A stretch of 64,000 bases of DNA from Pseudomonas costantinii. GTDB taxonomy: Bacteria > Pseudomonadota > Gammaproteobacteria > Pseudomonadales > Pseudomonadaceae. Positions within the stretch are counted from its first letter, which is position 1. The number at the start of each line of letters is the position of its first letter. The translations under genes and the position numbers were made by a program. This document shows, piece by piece, positions 34,821 to 42,748 of this stretch. Location of the stretch: assembly GCF_001870435.1 (NCBI RefSeq), contig NZ_MDDR01000057.1, positions 248,001 to 312,000 on the forward strand, given 5' to 3'. The notes below the pieces were generated by a model. It did not search any database. It was not told the DNA's origin and saw only the letters and a list, made by a program, of their open reading frames with translations.

Positions 34821-36005
34821 ATGAACGACTGTCCTTCATTTGCCGATGCTACACCCACAACCCAACGCGATGCGCTGCCCCTCGCCGGCTTGCTGGCACT
34901 GGCTTCAGCGGGCTTTATTACCATCCTCACCGAGGCCATGCCCGCCGGGCTGCTGCCACAGATGAGCGACGGCCTCGGCGTTTCGCCAGCACTGGTCGGC
35001 CAGTTGGTAACCCTCTATGCCCTTGGATCATTGCTGGCGGCCATCCCGCTGACGCTGTGGACCCGTGGCTGGCGTCGACGCCCCTTACTGCTGGTGGCCA
35101 TCGGCGGCTTTGCGTTGGTCAACAGCGTGACGGCGCTGTCCAGCCACTATGGGTTGACCCTGGTAGCGCGCTTCTTCGCCGGGGTGTTTGCCGGGCTACT
35201 CTGGGCGCTGCTGGCGGGGTATGCCAGCCGTATGGTTGCGCCACACCTGCAAGGTCGAGCGATTGCGGTGGCGATGCTGGGTGCTCCGCTGGCACTGTCC
35301 CTGGGTGTGCCGGCCGGCACCTTCCTCGGTACCGCCGTTGGCTGGCGCCTGAGCTTTGCGATCATGACCGGCCTGACACTGCTGCTACTGATTTGGGCGC
35401 GCTGGCAGCTCCCGGACTTCTCCGGCGAACGAGCGGACAAACGCTTGGGGCTCAACCAAGTGCTGAAGTTGCCAGGCATTCGTCCGGTGTTGTGGGTGAC
35501 CTTTACCTACGTGCTGGCCCACAACATTCTCTACACCTACATCGCCCCGCTGCTGGAGCCGGCCGGGATTGTCGCCGATGTCGACCGCGTGCTGCTGGTA
35601 TTCGGCCTTGCGGCTGTATTGAGCATCTGGCTGGCCGGCCTATTGATTGATCGGTGGTTACGTACTCTGCTCCTGATCAGTTGTGTGCTGTTTGGCCTGG
35701 TCGCCTTGGCGCTGGCATTCTGGATCGCTCTACCTGCGGTGATTTACATCACTGTCGCTTTATGGGGATTGGCGTTCGGCGGCCTGCCGGCGTTGCTGCA
35801 AACGGCGCTGGCAAAATCGGCGGGGGCATCGGCGGATGCCGCGCAGTCGATGCTGGTCACCGTATGGAACCTGGGGATCGCGGGCGGCGGGTTGGCGGGC
35901 GGCGTATTGCTTCAGGGCTGGGGGGTCGCAGCGTTTCCATGGGCGGTAGTTGTGCTGATGGTACTGGCTTTGGCCGGCTGCCCCAGCCGGCGGCCCAATA
36001 ACTGA
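34821..36005 (+). CDS. MFS transporter, DHA1 (AraJ/NepI-like) family
   Basis: A 394-residue, twelve-helix major facilitator with the loop 2-3 motif in LTLWTRGWRRRPLLL and the DHA1 motif C-like PLALSLGVPAGTFLGTAVGWR. It probably exports a small molecule; the substrate cannot be told from sequence. It is divergent from a LysR regulator. Its last 94 bases overlap the 3' end of the convergent GNAT gene on the other strand. Confidence 0.87.
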   Translation: MNDCPSFADATPTTQRDALPLAGLLALASAGFITILTEAMPAGLLPQMSDGLGVSPALVGQLVTLYALGSLLAAIPLTLWTRGWRRRPLLLVAIGGFALVNSVTALSSHYGLTLVARFFAGVFAGLLWALLAGYASRMVAPHLQGRAIAVAMLGAPLALSLGVPAGTFLGTAVGWRLSFAIMTGLTLLLLIWARWQLPDFSGERADKRLGLNQVLKLPGIRPVLWVTFTYVLAHNILYTYIAPLLEPAGIVADVDRVLLVFGLAAVLSIWLAGLLIDRWLRTLLLISCVLFGLVALALAFWIALPAVIYITVALWGLAFGGLPALLQTALAKSAGASADAAQSMLVTVWNLGIAGGGLAGGVLLQGWGVAAFPWAVVVLMVLALAGCPSRRPNN

Positions 36006-36505
36006 CCCGGCCAACCTTCGACGTCGAAGGTGGCGATTCGCGCATACCCACAAGACTCATAAAAACCTACCAGAGCGCCAGTCCCACCGCCGTAACAGTC
36101 CACACGCAAGCGCTTCACCCCCATAGCGCGGGCGCGGTCATCGGCAAAGGCCAGCAGACGCCGACCCACACCGCGCACGCCGTCATCACGTGCAGCGATC
36201 AACAAACGCACATACACCTCAGGCTCCGTCGCGGGGGGCACATACGGCATGGGTTCGCCCAACACGAGTGCGGCTCGGATACGCCCTCCCGGGGCCTCTA
36301 CGACCCAAGCGTCGGGCATCGCACAGGCTTCAGCTATCCGCGCAACCCGCTCGGCCGAAGCCGACCACGGTTCAGTGCCCCATTGGCCTTGATTGCCTAT
36401 GCTGACAAACCAGGCAATCACATCATCAAACACCTGCAGAACGGCCGGGGCATCTGCGGCACTCGCGCGGCGGATTACCCAGTCATCTATTCCTTGAGTC
36501 AACAC
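35912..36505 (-). CDS. GNAT-family N-acetyltransferase
   Basis: A 197-residue protein with GNAT features: WVIRRASAADAPAVLQVFDDV at the N-terminus, EVYVRLLIAARDDGVRGVGRRLLAFADDRARAMG as the acetyl-CoA-binding motif A, and LRVDCYGGGTGALVGFYESCGYAR as motif B. GAAGGAG lies 8 nt before a GTG at 36505, which is chosen although the frame is open to 36700. The final 30 or so codons overlap the MFS gene and look like an extension beyond the usual GNAT end. Substrate unknown. Confidence 0.8.
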   Translation of the reverse strand: MLTQGIDDWVIRRASAADAPAVLQVFDDVIAWFVSIGNQGQWGTEPWSASAERVARIAEACAMPDAWVVEAPGGRIRAALVLGEPMPYVPPATEPEVYVRLLIAARDDGVRGVGRRLLAFADDRARAMGVKRLRVDCYGGGTGALVGFYESCGYARIATFDVEGWPGQLLGRRLGQPAKASTISTTTAHGNAATPQP

Positions 36506-36572
36506 GCTTGAAACTCCTTCGTCAGCGTCACCGACCGCTACCAGACGGCCTGTTTGTTTCCAAGTGCCCCAC

Positions 36573-37067
36573 TCACTTACACACCTGGTTGAGCAATGTT
36601 GCAGATAGATAAAGCCCGCCGCCAAAGATGCCATGCGCCAGCAAGCTACGCAGGCGATTTCTCCATGGGGTGGGCGTGCGAGAGGCTGCAATGCCTGCAC
36701 CCATTGCCGGCTGCATCACAAAGTAGGGGAAAACCACCGTTACTGTGCCCACGATCACGGCAGGTAACCACTCAGGATCATGCAACCACTTCACACCATA
36801 GACGCCTACCAGCAAAGCCGCGAACACGATGCCGACCGCATAATGAATCGCCCATCCCAGTGATCGTTCGCTACGCACCGGCGCAGCCTTGCCGATACTG
36901 GCATGGGCAAACTGCCCTCGACAAAGGTGGCCCGCCCATCGACCCACCATCGCATAGTCAAGTGTGGGAATGCCCAGGCGCTTCAGAATCACTGACCACA
37001 GGTCCATCACGGCTGTGGCGCCGACCCCGATCAATACCAGCCTTACCCACTCGTCCATCGATAACAT
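36573..37067 (-). CDS. DUF2938 family membrane protein
   Basis: A 164-residue protein with about four hydrophobic helices (VLIGVGATAVMDLWSVI, AVGIVFAALLVGVYGV, VIVGTVTVVFPYFVM, HGIFGGGLYLSATLL) and the DUF2938 hallmark GRWAGHLCRGQF followed by ERSLGWAIHY. Function unknown. It is divergent from a MerR regulator and preceded by a MerR-type promoter with a 19-bp spacer, so it is very likely the MerR target. AGGG/AGG precede the ATG at 37067. Confidence 0.82.
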   Translation of the reverse strand: MLSMDEWVRLVLIGVGATAVMDLWSVILKRLGIPTLDYAMVGRWAGHLCRGQFAHASIGKAAPVRSERSLGWAIHYAVGIVFAALLVGVYGVKWLHDPEWLPAVIVGTVTVVFPYFVMQPAMGAGIAASRTPTPWRNRLRSLLAHGIFGGGLYLSATLLNQVCK

Positions 37068-37105
37068 TACCTGCCCTCCCATTGATGAGTTTCCAGTTCA
37101 CAGGC

Positions 37106-37136
37106 AGGATAGAAGTTGAAGTTAACTTCAAGTCAA
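37106..37136 (-). promoter_or_regulatory. MerR-type promoter with 19-bp spacer and palindromic operator
   Basis: Read on the minus strand, -35 TTGACT (37131-37136) and -10 TATCCT (37106-37111) are separated by 19 bp, the overlong spacing that MerR proteins correct by twisting DNA. The perfect palindrome TTGAAGTTAACTTCAA (37116-37131) fills the spacer. Confidence 0.82.
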
Positions 37137-37146
37137 GCGGTGCATT

Positions 37147-37590
37147 ATGGATATTTCAGAAGTTGCCCGGCATACGGGACTGCCCTCCTCCACGCTGCGA
37201 TTTTATGAAAAGACGGGATTGATCAAGGCGACCAGTTGCGCAGGCCAGCGGCGGCACTTTGCACCCAATGTGCTCGATCAGCTGGCGCTGATTGCGCTCG
37301 GCCAGGCCGGCGGCCTCTCACTGGACGAGATCCGCATCATGCTCCCGTCCGAAGGCACCCTGCAGATCGACAGAAAGGTATTGCTGGACAAGGCCGAGCA
37401 CATCGACGCGACTATCAAACGCCTGAAAGCGATGAGCCAGGGCCTGCGTCATGCCGCAGCATGCCCCGCCGCTAATCATGCGCAATGCCCGACTTTTCAG
37501 CGGCTGCTCAAGGCGGCGGCAGGCAAGTTGAAAAAGAGCCGGACGACCGCGCGAAATCAACGGGCATCATCCATAGATAGGCCGCTTTAG
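37147..37590 (+). CDS. MerR-family regulator, SoxR-like subgroup layout
   Basis: A 147-residue protein with the MerR HTH (MDISEVARHTGLPSSTLRFYEKTGLI), a dimerisation helix (RKVLLDKAEHIDATIKRLKAMSQGLRHAA) and a C-terminal Cys cluster CPAANHAQCPTFQRLL that could bind a metal or an iron-sulfur cluster (Cys also at 71 nt in TSCAGQ). The operator resembles that of SoxR (CCTCAAGTTAACTTGAGG). The likely target is the divergent DUF2938 membrane gene. The start ATG at 37147 lacks a strong ribosome-binding site. Confidence 0.85.
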   Translation: MDISEVARHTGLPSSTLRFYEKTGLIKATSCAGQRRHFAPNVLDQLALIALGQAGGLSLDEIRIMLPSEGTLQIDRKVLLDKAEHIDATIKRLKAMSQGLRHAAACPAANHAQCPTFQRLLKAAAGKLKKSRTTARNQRASSIDRPL

Positions 37591-37604
37591 CGGGCGCAAA
37601 AAAA

Positions 37605-37632
37605 AGCCCCCGATCCTTTCAGACCGGGGGCT
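37605..37632. terminator. bidirectional terminator between merR-like and ppiD
   Basis: AGCCCCCG (37605-37612) and CGGGGGCT (37625-37632) form a stem. It is preceded by A9, which reads as a T-tract for ppiD on the minus strand. Confidence 0.85.
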
Positions 37633-37649
37633 CTCTATTCAAACCGACA

Positions 37650-39524
37650 TCAGAACTTCTTGATGTCAGCCTTGGTTTCCAACTGCTTGCGGTACGCAGC
37701 AAAGTCTTGCTGGCCAATACGAGAAGCAAGGAAGCGGCGGTATTGCGCCTTTTCTTCGTCCGTCGGAGCAGCCGCTTCGTTGACGCCGTTCAAGCGCACG
37801 ATCACCAGGCTACCGTCAGCCAGGGTCACGGTGGTGAAGGTCGGCTTGTCCTTGCTCGCAGGCTTAGGCATGCGGAACAGAGCTTGCAGCACGGCCGGGT
37901 CAATCGCTTCCTGGCTACGGGTAGCCGCTGCGGTGACTTTCCAGGCCTGACCGTCGACCGGCTGGTTCAGCGCAGTCTTGCCATCACGCAGGCTGGCGAT
38001 CAACTCGTCAGCATGAGCCTTGGCAGCAGCGCTGGCGCGCTCCTTGGTCATCTGAGCACGAATCGCCGTTGCAACGCTTTCCAGCGGCAGTTGCGTAGGC
38101 TTCAAGTGCTCTTTGGCACGCAGCACGATGATGGTTTCCGGGTCCAGCTCGATGGCGGTGCTGTTGGCACCCTCATCCAGTACTTCCGGGCTGAACGCAG
38201 CAGTCACCACGGCACGGTTGGCTGCAACGCCTTCGCCACCTTCACGGCCAAATGGCGCGGAGGTGTGTACCGTCAGCTTCAAGTCAGACGCCGGCTGAGC
38301 CAGGTCGGAAGCTTCGAATGCCGCATCTTCCAATTGCTTGGTCGCTTCGACAAAACGCTGCTCAACCTGCTGGGTCTTGAGTTCGCGGGTCAGCTTGTCT
38401 TTCAAGCTGGCAAACGATGGCACTTGTGGTGCTTCAACGCCCAACAGCTTGATCAGGTGCCAACCGAAGCTGGTGCGCACCGGTGCCGAGACCTGGTCCT
38501 TGTTCAACGCGTACAAGGCAGTTTCAAAGTCCGGATCGTAGACGCCAGGGCCAGCAAAACCGAGGTCACCGCCATTGTTGGCCGAACCTGGATCCTGGGA
38601 GAACTCCTTGGCCAGGGCTTCGAACTTCTCACCCTTGGCCAGGCGTGCCTGGATTTCTTCGATCTTGGCCTTGGCTTGCGCCTCGGTGACCTTGTCGTTG
38701 ACTTCAATCAGGATATGCGCGGCACGACGCTGTTCAGCGAGGTTGGCGGTTTCTTTCTGATAGGCCGCTTGCAGTTCATCGTCCTTGACGGTGACCTGGT
38801 CGAAGAAGGAAGACTTCTTCAGTTCCAGATAGTCGACAACCACCTGATCCGGGGTCATGAACTCTTTGGCGTGCTGATCGTAGTAAGCCTTGACCTCGTC
38901 GTCGGTGAGCTTCACCGCCGCAGGGTTGGCCTTGATATTCACGGTGGCGAAATCACGCGTCTGTTTTTCCAGGCGGGCGAATGCCAGCACCTCGGCGTCG
39001 GTCACAAAACCACTGCCGGCGATACCTGCGCGAACTTGGCCGATCAGCATTTCCTGCGTCAGCATCTGACGGAATTGCATACGGCTGTAGCCCAATTGAC
39101 GAATCACCTGGTCAAAGCGTTCGGCATTGAACTTGCCGTCCACCTGGAATTCAGGAGTCTGCAGGATCACTTGATCCAGAGCAGCTTCGGAGAAACCGAA
39201 CTTGGAATCCGCAGCGCCTTGCAGCAACAGCTTGCGATCGATCAACCCCTTGAGGGCTGCATCACGCAGCAGTTTTTCGTCCAGCAGGGAAGCATCGAAA
39301 TCCTTGCCCAGCTGTTGCATCAGCTGGCGACGTTGCATGTCGACGGCCTGGCTCAATTCGGTTTGAGTGATCTCTTCACCGTTGACCTTGGCCACGTCCT
39401 GCTTGTTGTTGGTCGAAGCCTGGAAAATGGCCTCGATACCGGTGAACGCCATCAATGCGACGATGATCCCGATAATGGTCTTGGCAATCCAGCCTTGTGA
39501 ATTGTCCCTGATATTTTGCAGCAT
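37650..39524 (-). CDS. ppiD: SurA-N/parvulin peptidyl-prolyl isomerase, periplasmic folding factor
   Basis: A 624-residue protein anchored by one N-terminal membrane helix (WIAKTIIGIIVALMAFTGIEAIF). A SurA-N-like chaperone region follows (NGEEITQTELSQAVDMQRRQLMQQ), then a parvulin domain at about 265-365 (AAHILIEV ... FSQDPGSANNGGDLGFAGPGVYDP ... FGWHLIKLL). It helps fold outer-membrane and periplasmic proteins leaving the Sec channel. The order lon-hupB-ppiD is conserved in Pseudomonas and in E. coli. Confidence 0.95.
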   Translation of the reverse strand: MLQNIRDNSQGWIAKTIIGIIVALMAFTGIEAIFQASTNNKQDVAKVNGEEITQTELSQAVDMQRRQLMQQLGKDFDASLLDEKLLRDAALKGLIDRKLLLQGAADSKFGFSEAALDQVILQTPEFQVDGKFNAERFDQVIRQLGYSRMQFRQMLTQEMLIGQVRAGIAGSGFVTDAEVLAFARLEKQTRDFATVNIKANPAAVKLTDDEVKAYYDQHAKEFMTPDQVVVDYLELKKSSFFDQVTVKDDELQAAYQKETANLAEQRRAAHILIEVNDKVTEAQAKAKIEEIQARLAKGEKFEALAKEFSQDPGSANNGGDLGFAGPGVYDPDFETALYALNKDQVSAPVRTSFGWHLIKLLGVEAPQVPSFASLKDKLTRELKTQQVEQRFVEATKQLEDAAFEASDLAQPASDLKLTVHTSAPFGREGGEGVAANRAVVTAAFSPEVLDEGANSTAIELDPETIIVLRAKEHLKPTQLPLESVATAIRAQMTKERASAAAKAHADELIASLRDGKTALNQPVDGQAWKVTAAATRSQEAIDPAVLQALFRMPKPASKDKPTFTTVTLADGSLVIVRLNGVNEAAAPTDEEKAQYRRFLASRIGQQDFAAYRKQLETKADIKKF

Positions 39525-39595
39525 GCGTCCCCCAGAAACGGTTGAACTTCAAAAATTAGGCAACCGTGGAGCGTGGGTAGAATCCGGATAGAAGA

Positions 39596-39619
39596 AAGGC
39601 GCATCCGAGGATGCGCCTT
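39596..39619 (-). terminator. terminator of the tRNA-like unit
   Basis: AAGGCGCATCC and GGATGCGCCTT form a perfect 11-bp stem with a 2-nt centre. On the minus strand it follows the CCA end of the tRNA-like element by 8 nt and is followed by TCTTC. This is the kind of hairpin often found behind tRNA genes. Confidence 0.7.
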
Positions 39620-39627
39620 CTCGTAGC

Positions 39628-39703
39628 TGGCGGAGCGGACGGGGGTTTGAACCTACACCCCCGGCGTGGCGACCCGATGGATACTTGGGTCAATTGCCGC
39701 TCC
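39628..39703 (-). ncRNA. tRNA-like RNA with CCA end, unclassified or degenerate
   Basis: On the minus strand a 76-nt unit begins GGAGCGG and ends CCGCTCC-G-CCA, a perfect 7-bp acceptor stem with discriminator base and encoded CCA. Inside are a 5-bp hairpin (GACCC/GGGTC) and a GGGGG/CCCCC hairpin whose loop carries GGTTCAAA, like a tRNA T-loop. However, U8, the D-arm and a normal anticodon arm cannot be fitted, and the T-stem loop is 12 nt. A terminator follows directly. It may be a decayed tRNA gene, an unusual tRNA, or a tRNA-like small RNA; I cannot assign an amino acid. Confidence 0.45.
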
Positions 39704-39755
39704 GCTGCCAGGTCAGACCTGCGTCCAACCCGGATGGATAAGGCTTGAGCGAAGC

Positions 39756-40028
39756 TTAGTTAACGGCTTCTTTCAGAGCTTTACCGGCTTTGAAACCTGG
39801 TTTCTTGGCAGCAGCGATTTGCAGTGCTTTGCCAGTCTGTGGGTTACGGCCAGTGCGAGCTGGACGGTCAGTCACAGAGAAAGTACCGAAGCCTACCAAT
39901 ACCACGGAGTCGCCGGCCTTCAGAGCGCCAGTGACGGATTCGATTACTGCATCCAGCGCACGGCCAGCAGCAGCTTTCGGGATATCAGCGGATGCGGCGA
40001 TAGCATCAATCAGTTCCGACTTGTTCAC
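39756..40028 (-). CDS. hupB: DNA-binding protein HU-beta
   Basis: A 90-residue HU protein (NKSELIDAIAASADIPKAAA, then GFGTFSVTDRPARTGRNPQTG in the DNA-binding arm). It starts with GTG at 40028, which gives the standard length; the longer open frame to 40112 is not used. It compacts the nucleoid as HU dimers. Position after lon is conserved. Confidence 0.96.
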   Translation of the reverse strand: MNKSELIDAIAASADIPKAAAGRALDAVIESVTGALKAGDSVVLVGFGTFSVTDRPARTGRNPQTGKALQIAAAKKPGFKAGKALKEAVN

Positions 40029-40176
40029 TCTAAGTCCCCTTATATATCTATTGAGTATGATTCTAAGTTTTTTGGTAAAAGCAAAAACCAGTGCTGAATG
40101 GCCTACAGACACTTAAGAGCCGCTTTATAACAAGGGCTCTAAAAAGCTGTCAAGGAAGCCCCCAGGCTTAATCGCA

Positions 40177-42573
40177 TTAATGCGTGCTAATTCTTTCCTT
40201 GGAATCAGACTCACGTTTTTCGTCCTTCGAGACTATCTCCGGAGCCACATCCGGCAAGGGCTCCGGCGCGTATTGCAGCGCAATTTGCAGGACCTCGTCA
40301 ATCCATTTAACGGGTTTAATCTGAAGATCTTGCTTGATGTTGTCAGGAATTTCCTTCAAGTCGCGAACATTCTCTTCAGGAATGATCACGGTCTTGATAC
40401 CACCCCGGTGTGCAGCGAGCAATTTCTCTTTCAGGCCACCGATGGCCAATACCTGACCACGCAGGGTAATTTCCCCAGTCATTGCCACATCGGCTCGCAC
40501 AGGAATGCCGGTCAATGCCGACACCAGGGCCGTGCACATGCCTACACCCGCGCTAGGGCCGTCCTTCGGCGTAGCCCCTTCCGGCATATGGATGTGGATG
40601 TCGTGCTTCTCGTGGAAGTCCAGGGGGATCCCCAGGCTCTTGGCGCGGCTGCGCACCACGGTCTGCGCGGCAGTGATGGATTCGACCATCACATCACCGA
40701 GGGAACCGGTCTTGATCAACTGACCTTTGCCCGGAATGACTGCGGCTTCGATGGTCAGCAATTCGCCACCCACCTGGGTCCACGCCAGGCCAGTCACTTG
40801 CCCTACCTGGTCCTGCTGTTCAGCCAGGCCGTAACTGAATTTACGTACGCCCAGGAAGTGCTCCAGGGAGTCAGCCGTCACCTTGACCGAGAAGCGTTTT
40901 TCCAGCGCATGCTCCTTGACCGCCTTGCGGCAAATCTTCGCGATCTGGCGCTCAAGCCCCCGTACACCAGCCTCGCGGGTGTAGTAACGAACGATGTCAC
41001 GGATCGTCTCGACCTCAAATTCGATCTCGCCCTTTTTCAGGCCATTAGCCGAAATTTGCTTGGGCGCGAGGTATTTGACGGCGATGTTGATCTTCTCGTC
41101 TTCGGTGTAACCCGGCAGACGAATCACCTCCATCCGGTCCAGCAAAGCTGGAGGAATGTTCATGGAGTTGGAGGTGCACAGGAACATTACGTCGGACAGG
41201 TCGTAGTCGACTTCCAGGTAATGGTCGTTGAAGTTGTGGTTCTGCTCGGGGTCGAGCACTTCGAGCAAGGCCGATGCCGGATCGCCGCGCATGTCGCTGC
41301 CCATTTTGTCGATTTCATCGAGCAGGAACAGCGGGTTGCGCACCCCCACCTTTGTCATCTTTTGAATCAATCTTCCTGGCATCGAACCGATGTACGTCCG
41401 GCGATGACCACGAATTTCCGCCTCATCACGCACACCACCGAGGGCCATGCGCACGAATTTGCGGTTGGTGGCGTTGGCGATGGATTCGGCGAGGGAGGTT
41501 TTACCCACACCCGGAGGACCGACCAGGCACAACACGGGACCACGAATTTTCTTCACGCGTTTTTGCACGGCGAGGTATTCGAGGATGCGCTCTTTGACTT
41601 CTTCGAGGCCGTAGTGGTCAGCGTCAAGAATGTCTTCGGCGCGCGCCAGGTCCAGACGTACTTTTGTCTGGGCCTTCCACGGCACCTGCACCAGCCAATC
41701 AATGTAAGAACGAACCACAGTGGCTTCGGCCGACATTGGTGACATTTGCTTGAGCTTGTTCAGCTCCGCAGTGGCTTTGGTCAGGGCGTCTTTCGGCAGG
41801 CCGGCCGCATCGATACGCTTTTTCAGCTCTTCGATTTCGTTATGGCCTTCCTCGCTGTCGCCGAGCTCTTTCTGAATGGCCTTCATCTGCTCATTCAGGT
41901 AGTACTCGCGCTGGCTGCGCTCCATTTGTTTCTTCACACGACCACGGATGCGCTTCTCAACCTGTAACAGGTCGATCTCGCCATCCAGCAGCGCCAGCAC
42001 GTGTTCAACACGGGCCGACAGGTCGATGATTTCGAGAATATCTTGCTTCTGCTCGATTTTCAGCGCCATGTGCGCAGCCATGGTATCGACCAGGCGGCTT
42101 GGCTCATCAATGCTGTTGAGGGAAGACAGGACTTCAGCCGGGACTTTCTTGCCCAGCTGCACATACTGCTCGAACTGCGAGAGCAGACTGCGCACAAACA
42201 CTTCAGACTCGCGCTCAGGGGCTTCGACTTCGTCGATCAGCGACACTTCGGCGCGCAGGTGGCCGTCCACCTCCATGAAACGCTCCACCGCGCCACGCTG
42301 TTCGCCTTCCACCAGCACCTTGACGGTGCCGTCGGGCAGCTTGAGCAATTGCAGGACAGTGGCAATGGTGCCGACGCGATACAGGGCCTCTTCGCCCGGA
42401 TCATCATCAGCAGGATTCTTCTGGGCCAACAGCAGGATCTGCTTGTCGCCCGTCATCGCGGCCTCGAGGGCTTCGATAGACTTCTCGCGCCCCACAAACA
42501 GCGGGATAACCATGTGCGGATAGACGACGACATCACGCAACGGCAGGAGAGGCAATTCGATGGTTGTCTTCAT
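40177..42573 (-). CDS. lon: ATP-dependent protease Lon
   Basis: A 798-residue protein, the usual Pseudomonas length: N-terminal substrate domain (LPLLPLRDVVVYPHMVIPLFVGR), Walker A GPPGVGKTS, and a C-terminal Ser-Lys protease domain with KDGPSAGVGMC. It degrades misfolded and regulatory proteins in the cytoplasm. The ATG at 42573 follows GAGG and gives the canonical MKTTIELP start. A sigma-32-type promoter lies about 45 bp upstream. Confidence 0.97.
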   Translation of the reverse strand: MKTTIELPLLPLRDVVVYPHMVIPLFVGREKSIEALEAAMTGDKQILLLAQKNPADDDPGEEALYRVGTIATVLQLLKLPDGTVKVLVEGEQRGAVERFMEVDGHLRAEVSLIDEVEAPERESEVFVRSLLSQFEQYVQLGKKVPAEVLSSLNSIDEPSRLVDTMAAHMALKIEQKQDILEIIDLSARVEHVLALLDGEIDLLQVEKRIRGRVKKQMERSQREYYLNEQMKAIQKELGDSEEGHNEIEELKKRIDAAGLPKDALTKATAELNKLKQMSPMSAEATVVRSYIDWLVQVPWKAQTKVRLDLARAEDILDADHYGLEEVKERILEYLAVQKRVKKIRGPVLCLVGPPGVGKTSLAESIANATNRKFVRMALGGVRDEAEIRGHRRTYIGSMPGRLIQKMTKVGVRNPLFLLDEIDKMGSDMRGDPASALLEVLDPEQNHNFNDHYLEVDYDLSDVMFLCTSNSMNIPPALLDRMEVIRLPGYTEDEKINIAVKYLAPKQISANGLKKGEIEFEVETIRDIVRYYTREAGVRGLERQIAKICRKAVKEHALEKRFSVKVTADSLEHFLGVRKFSYGLAEQQDQVGQVTGLAWTQVGGELLTIEAAVIPGKGQLIKTGSLGDVMVESITAAQTVVRSRAKSLGIPLDFHEKHDIHIHMPEGATPKDGPSAGVGMCTALVSALTGIPVRADVAMTGEITLRGQVLAIGGLKEKLLAAHRGGIKTVIIPEENVRDLKEIPDNIKQDLQIKPVKWIDEVLQIALQYAPEPLPDVAPEIVSKDEKRESDSKERISTH

Positions 42574-42616
42574 GATTTCGCCTCTATGACAGTTGAAAAG
42601 TAAGCTTGAAACCAAG

Positions 42617-42643
42617 ATGGGGGCTGCATGCAAAAAAAACAAG
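42617..42643 (-). promoter_or_regulatory. sigma-32 (RpoH) heat-shock promoter of lon
   Basis: On the minus strand CTTGTT (42638-42643) and CCCCAT (42617-42622, continuing CT) are separated by 15 bp, matching CTTGAA-N13-15-CCCCATnT. Confidence 0.65.
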
Positions 42644-42702
42644 CTCAATGCCAGCAGTTAAACGCATGAATAAACGCGATTTTAAAAGTAGCCTTAAAAA
42701 AT

Positions 42703-42724
42703 AAGGGGCCCCGAAAGGCCCCTT
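42703..42724 (-). terminator. clpX terminator
   Basis: AAGGGGCC (42703-42710) and GGCCCCTT (42717-42724) form an 8-bp stem. On the minus strand it is followed by ATTTTTT, downstream of the clpX stop. Confidence 0.85.
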
Positions 42725-42748
42725 GCTTGTACTGCAACTGCAAAACAC

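Noticed and set aside
37707..39500. 597-codon plus-strand open frame
   Set aside because: Antisense of ppiD; long antisense frames are common in high-GC genes, and no domain is visible.
39628..39703. Reading the tRNA-like element as a normal tRNA-Gly because GCC falls at the anticodon position
   Set aside because: U8, U33, the D-arm and the T-stem are wrong; a standard cloverleaf cannot be drawn.
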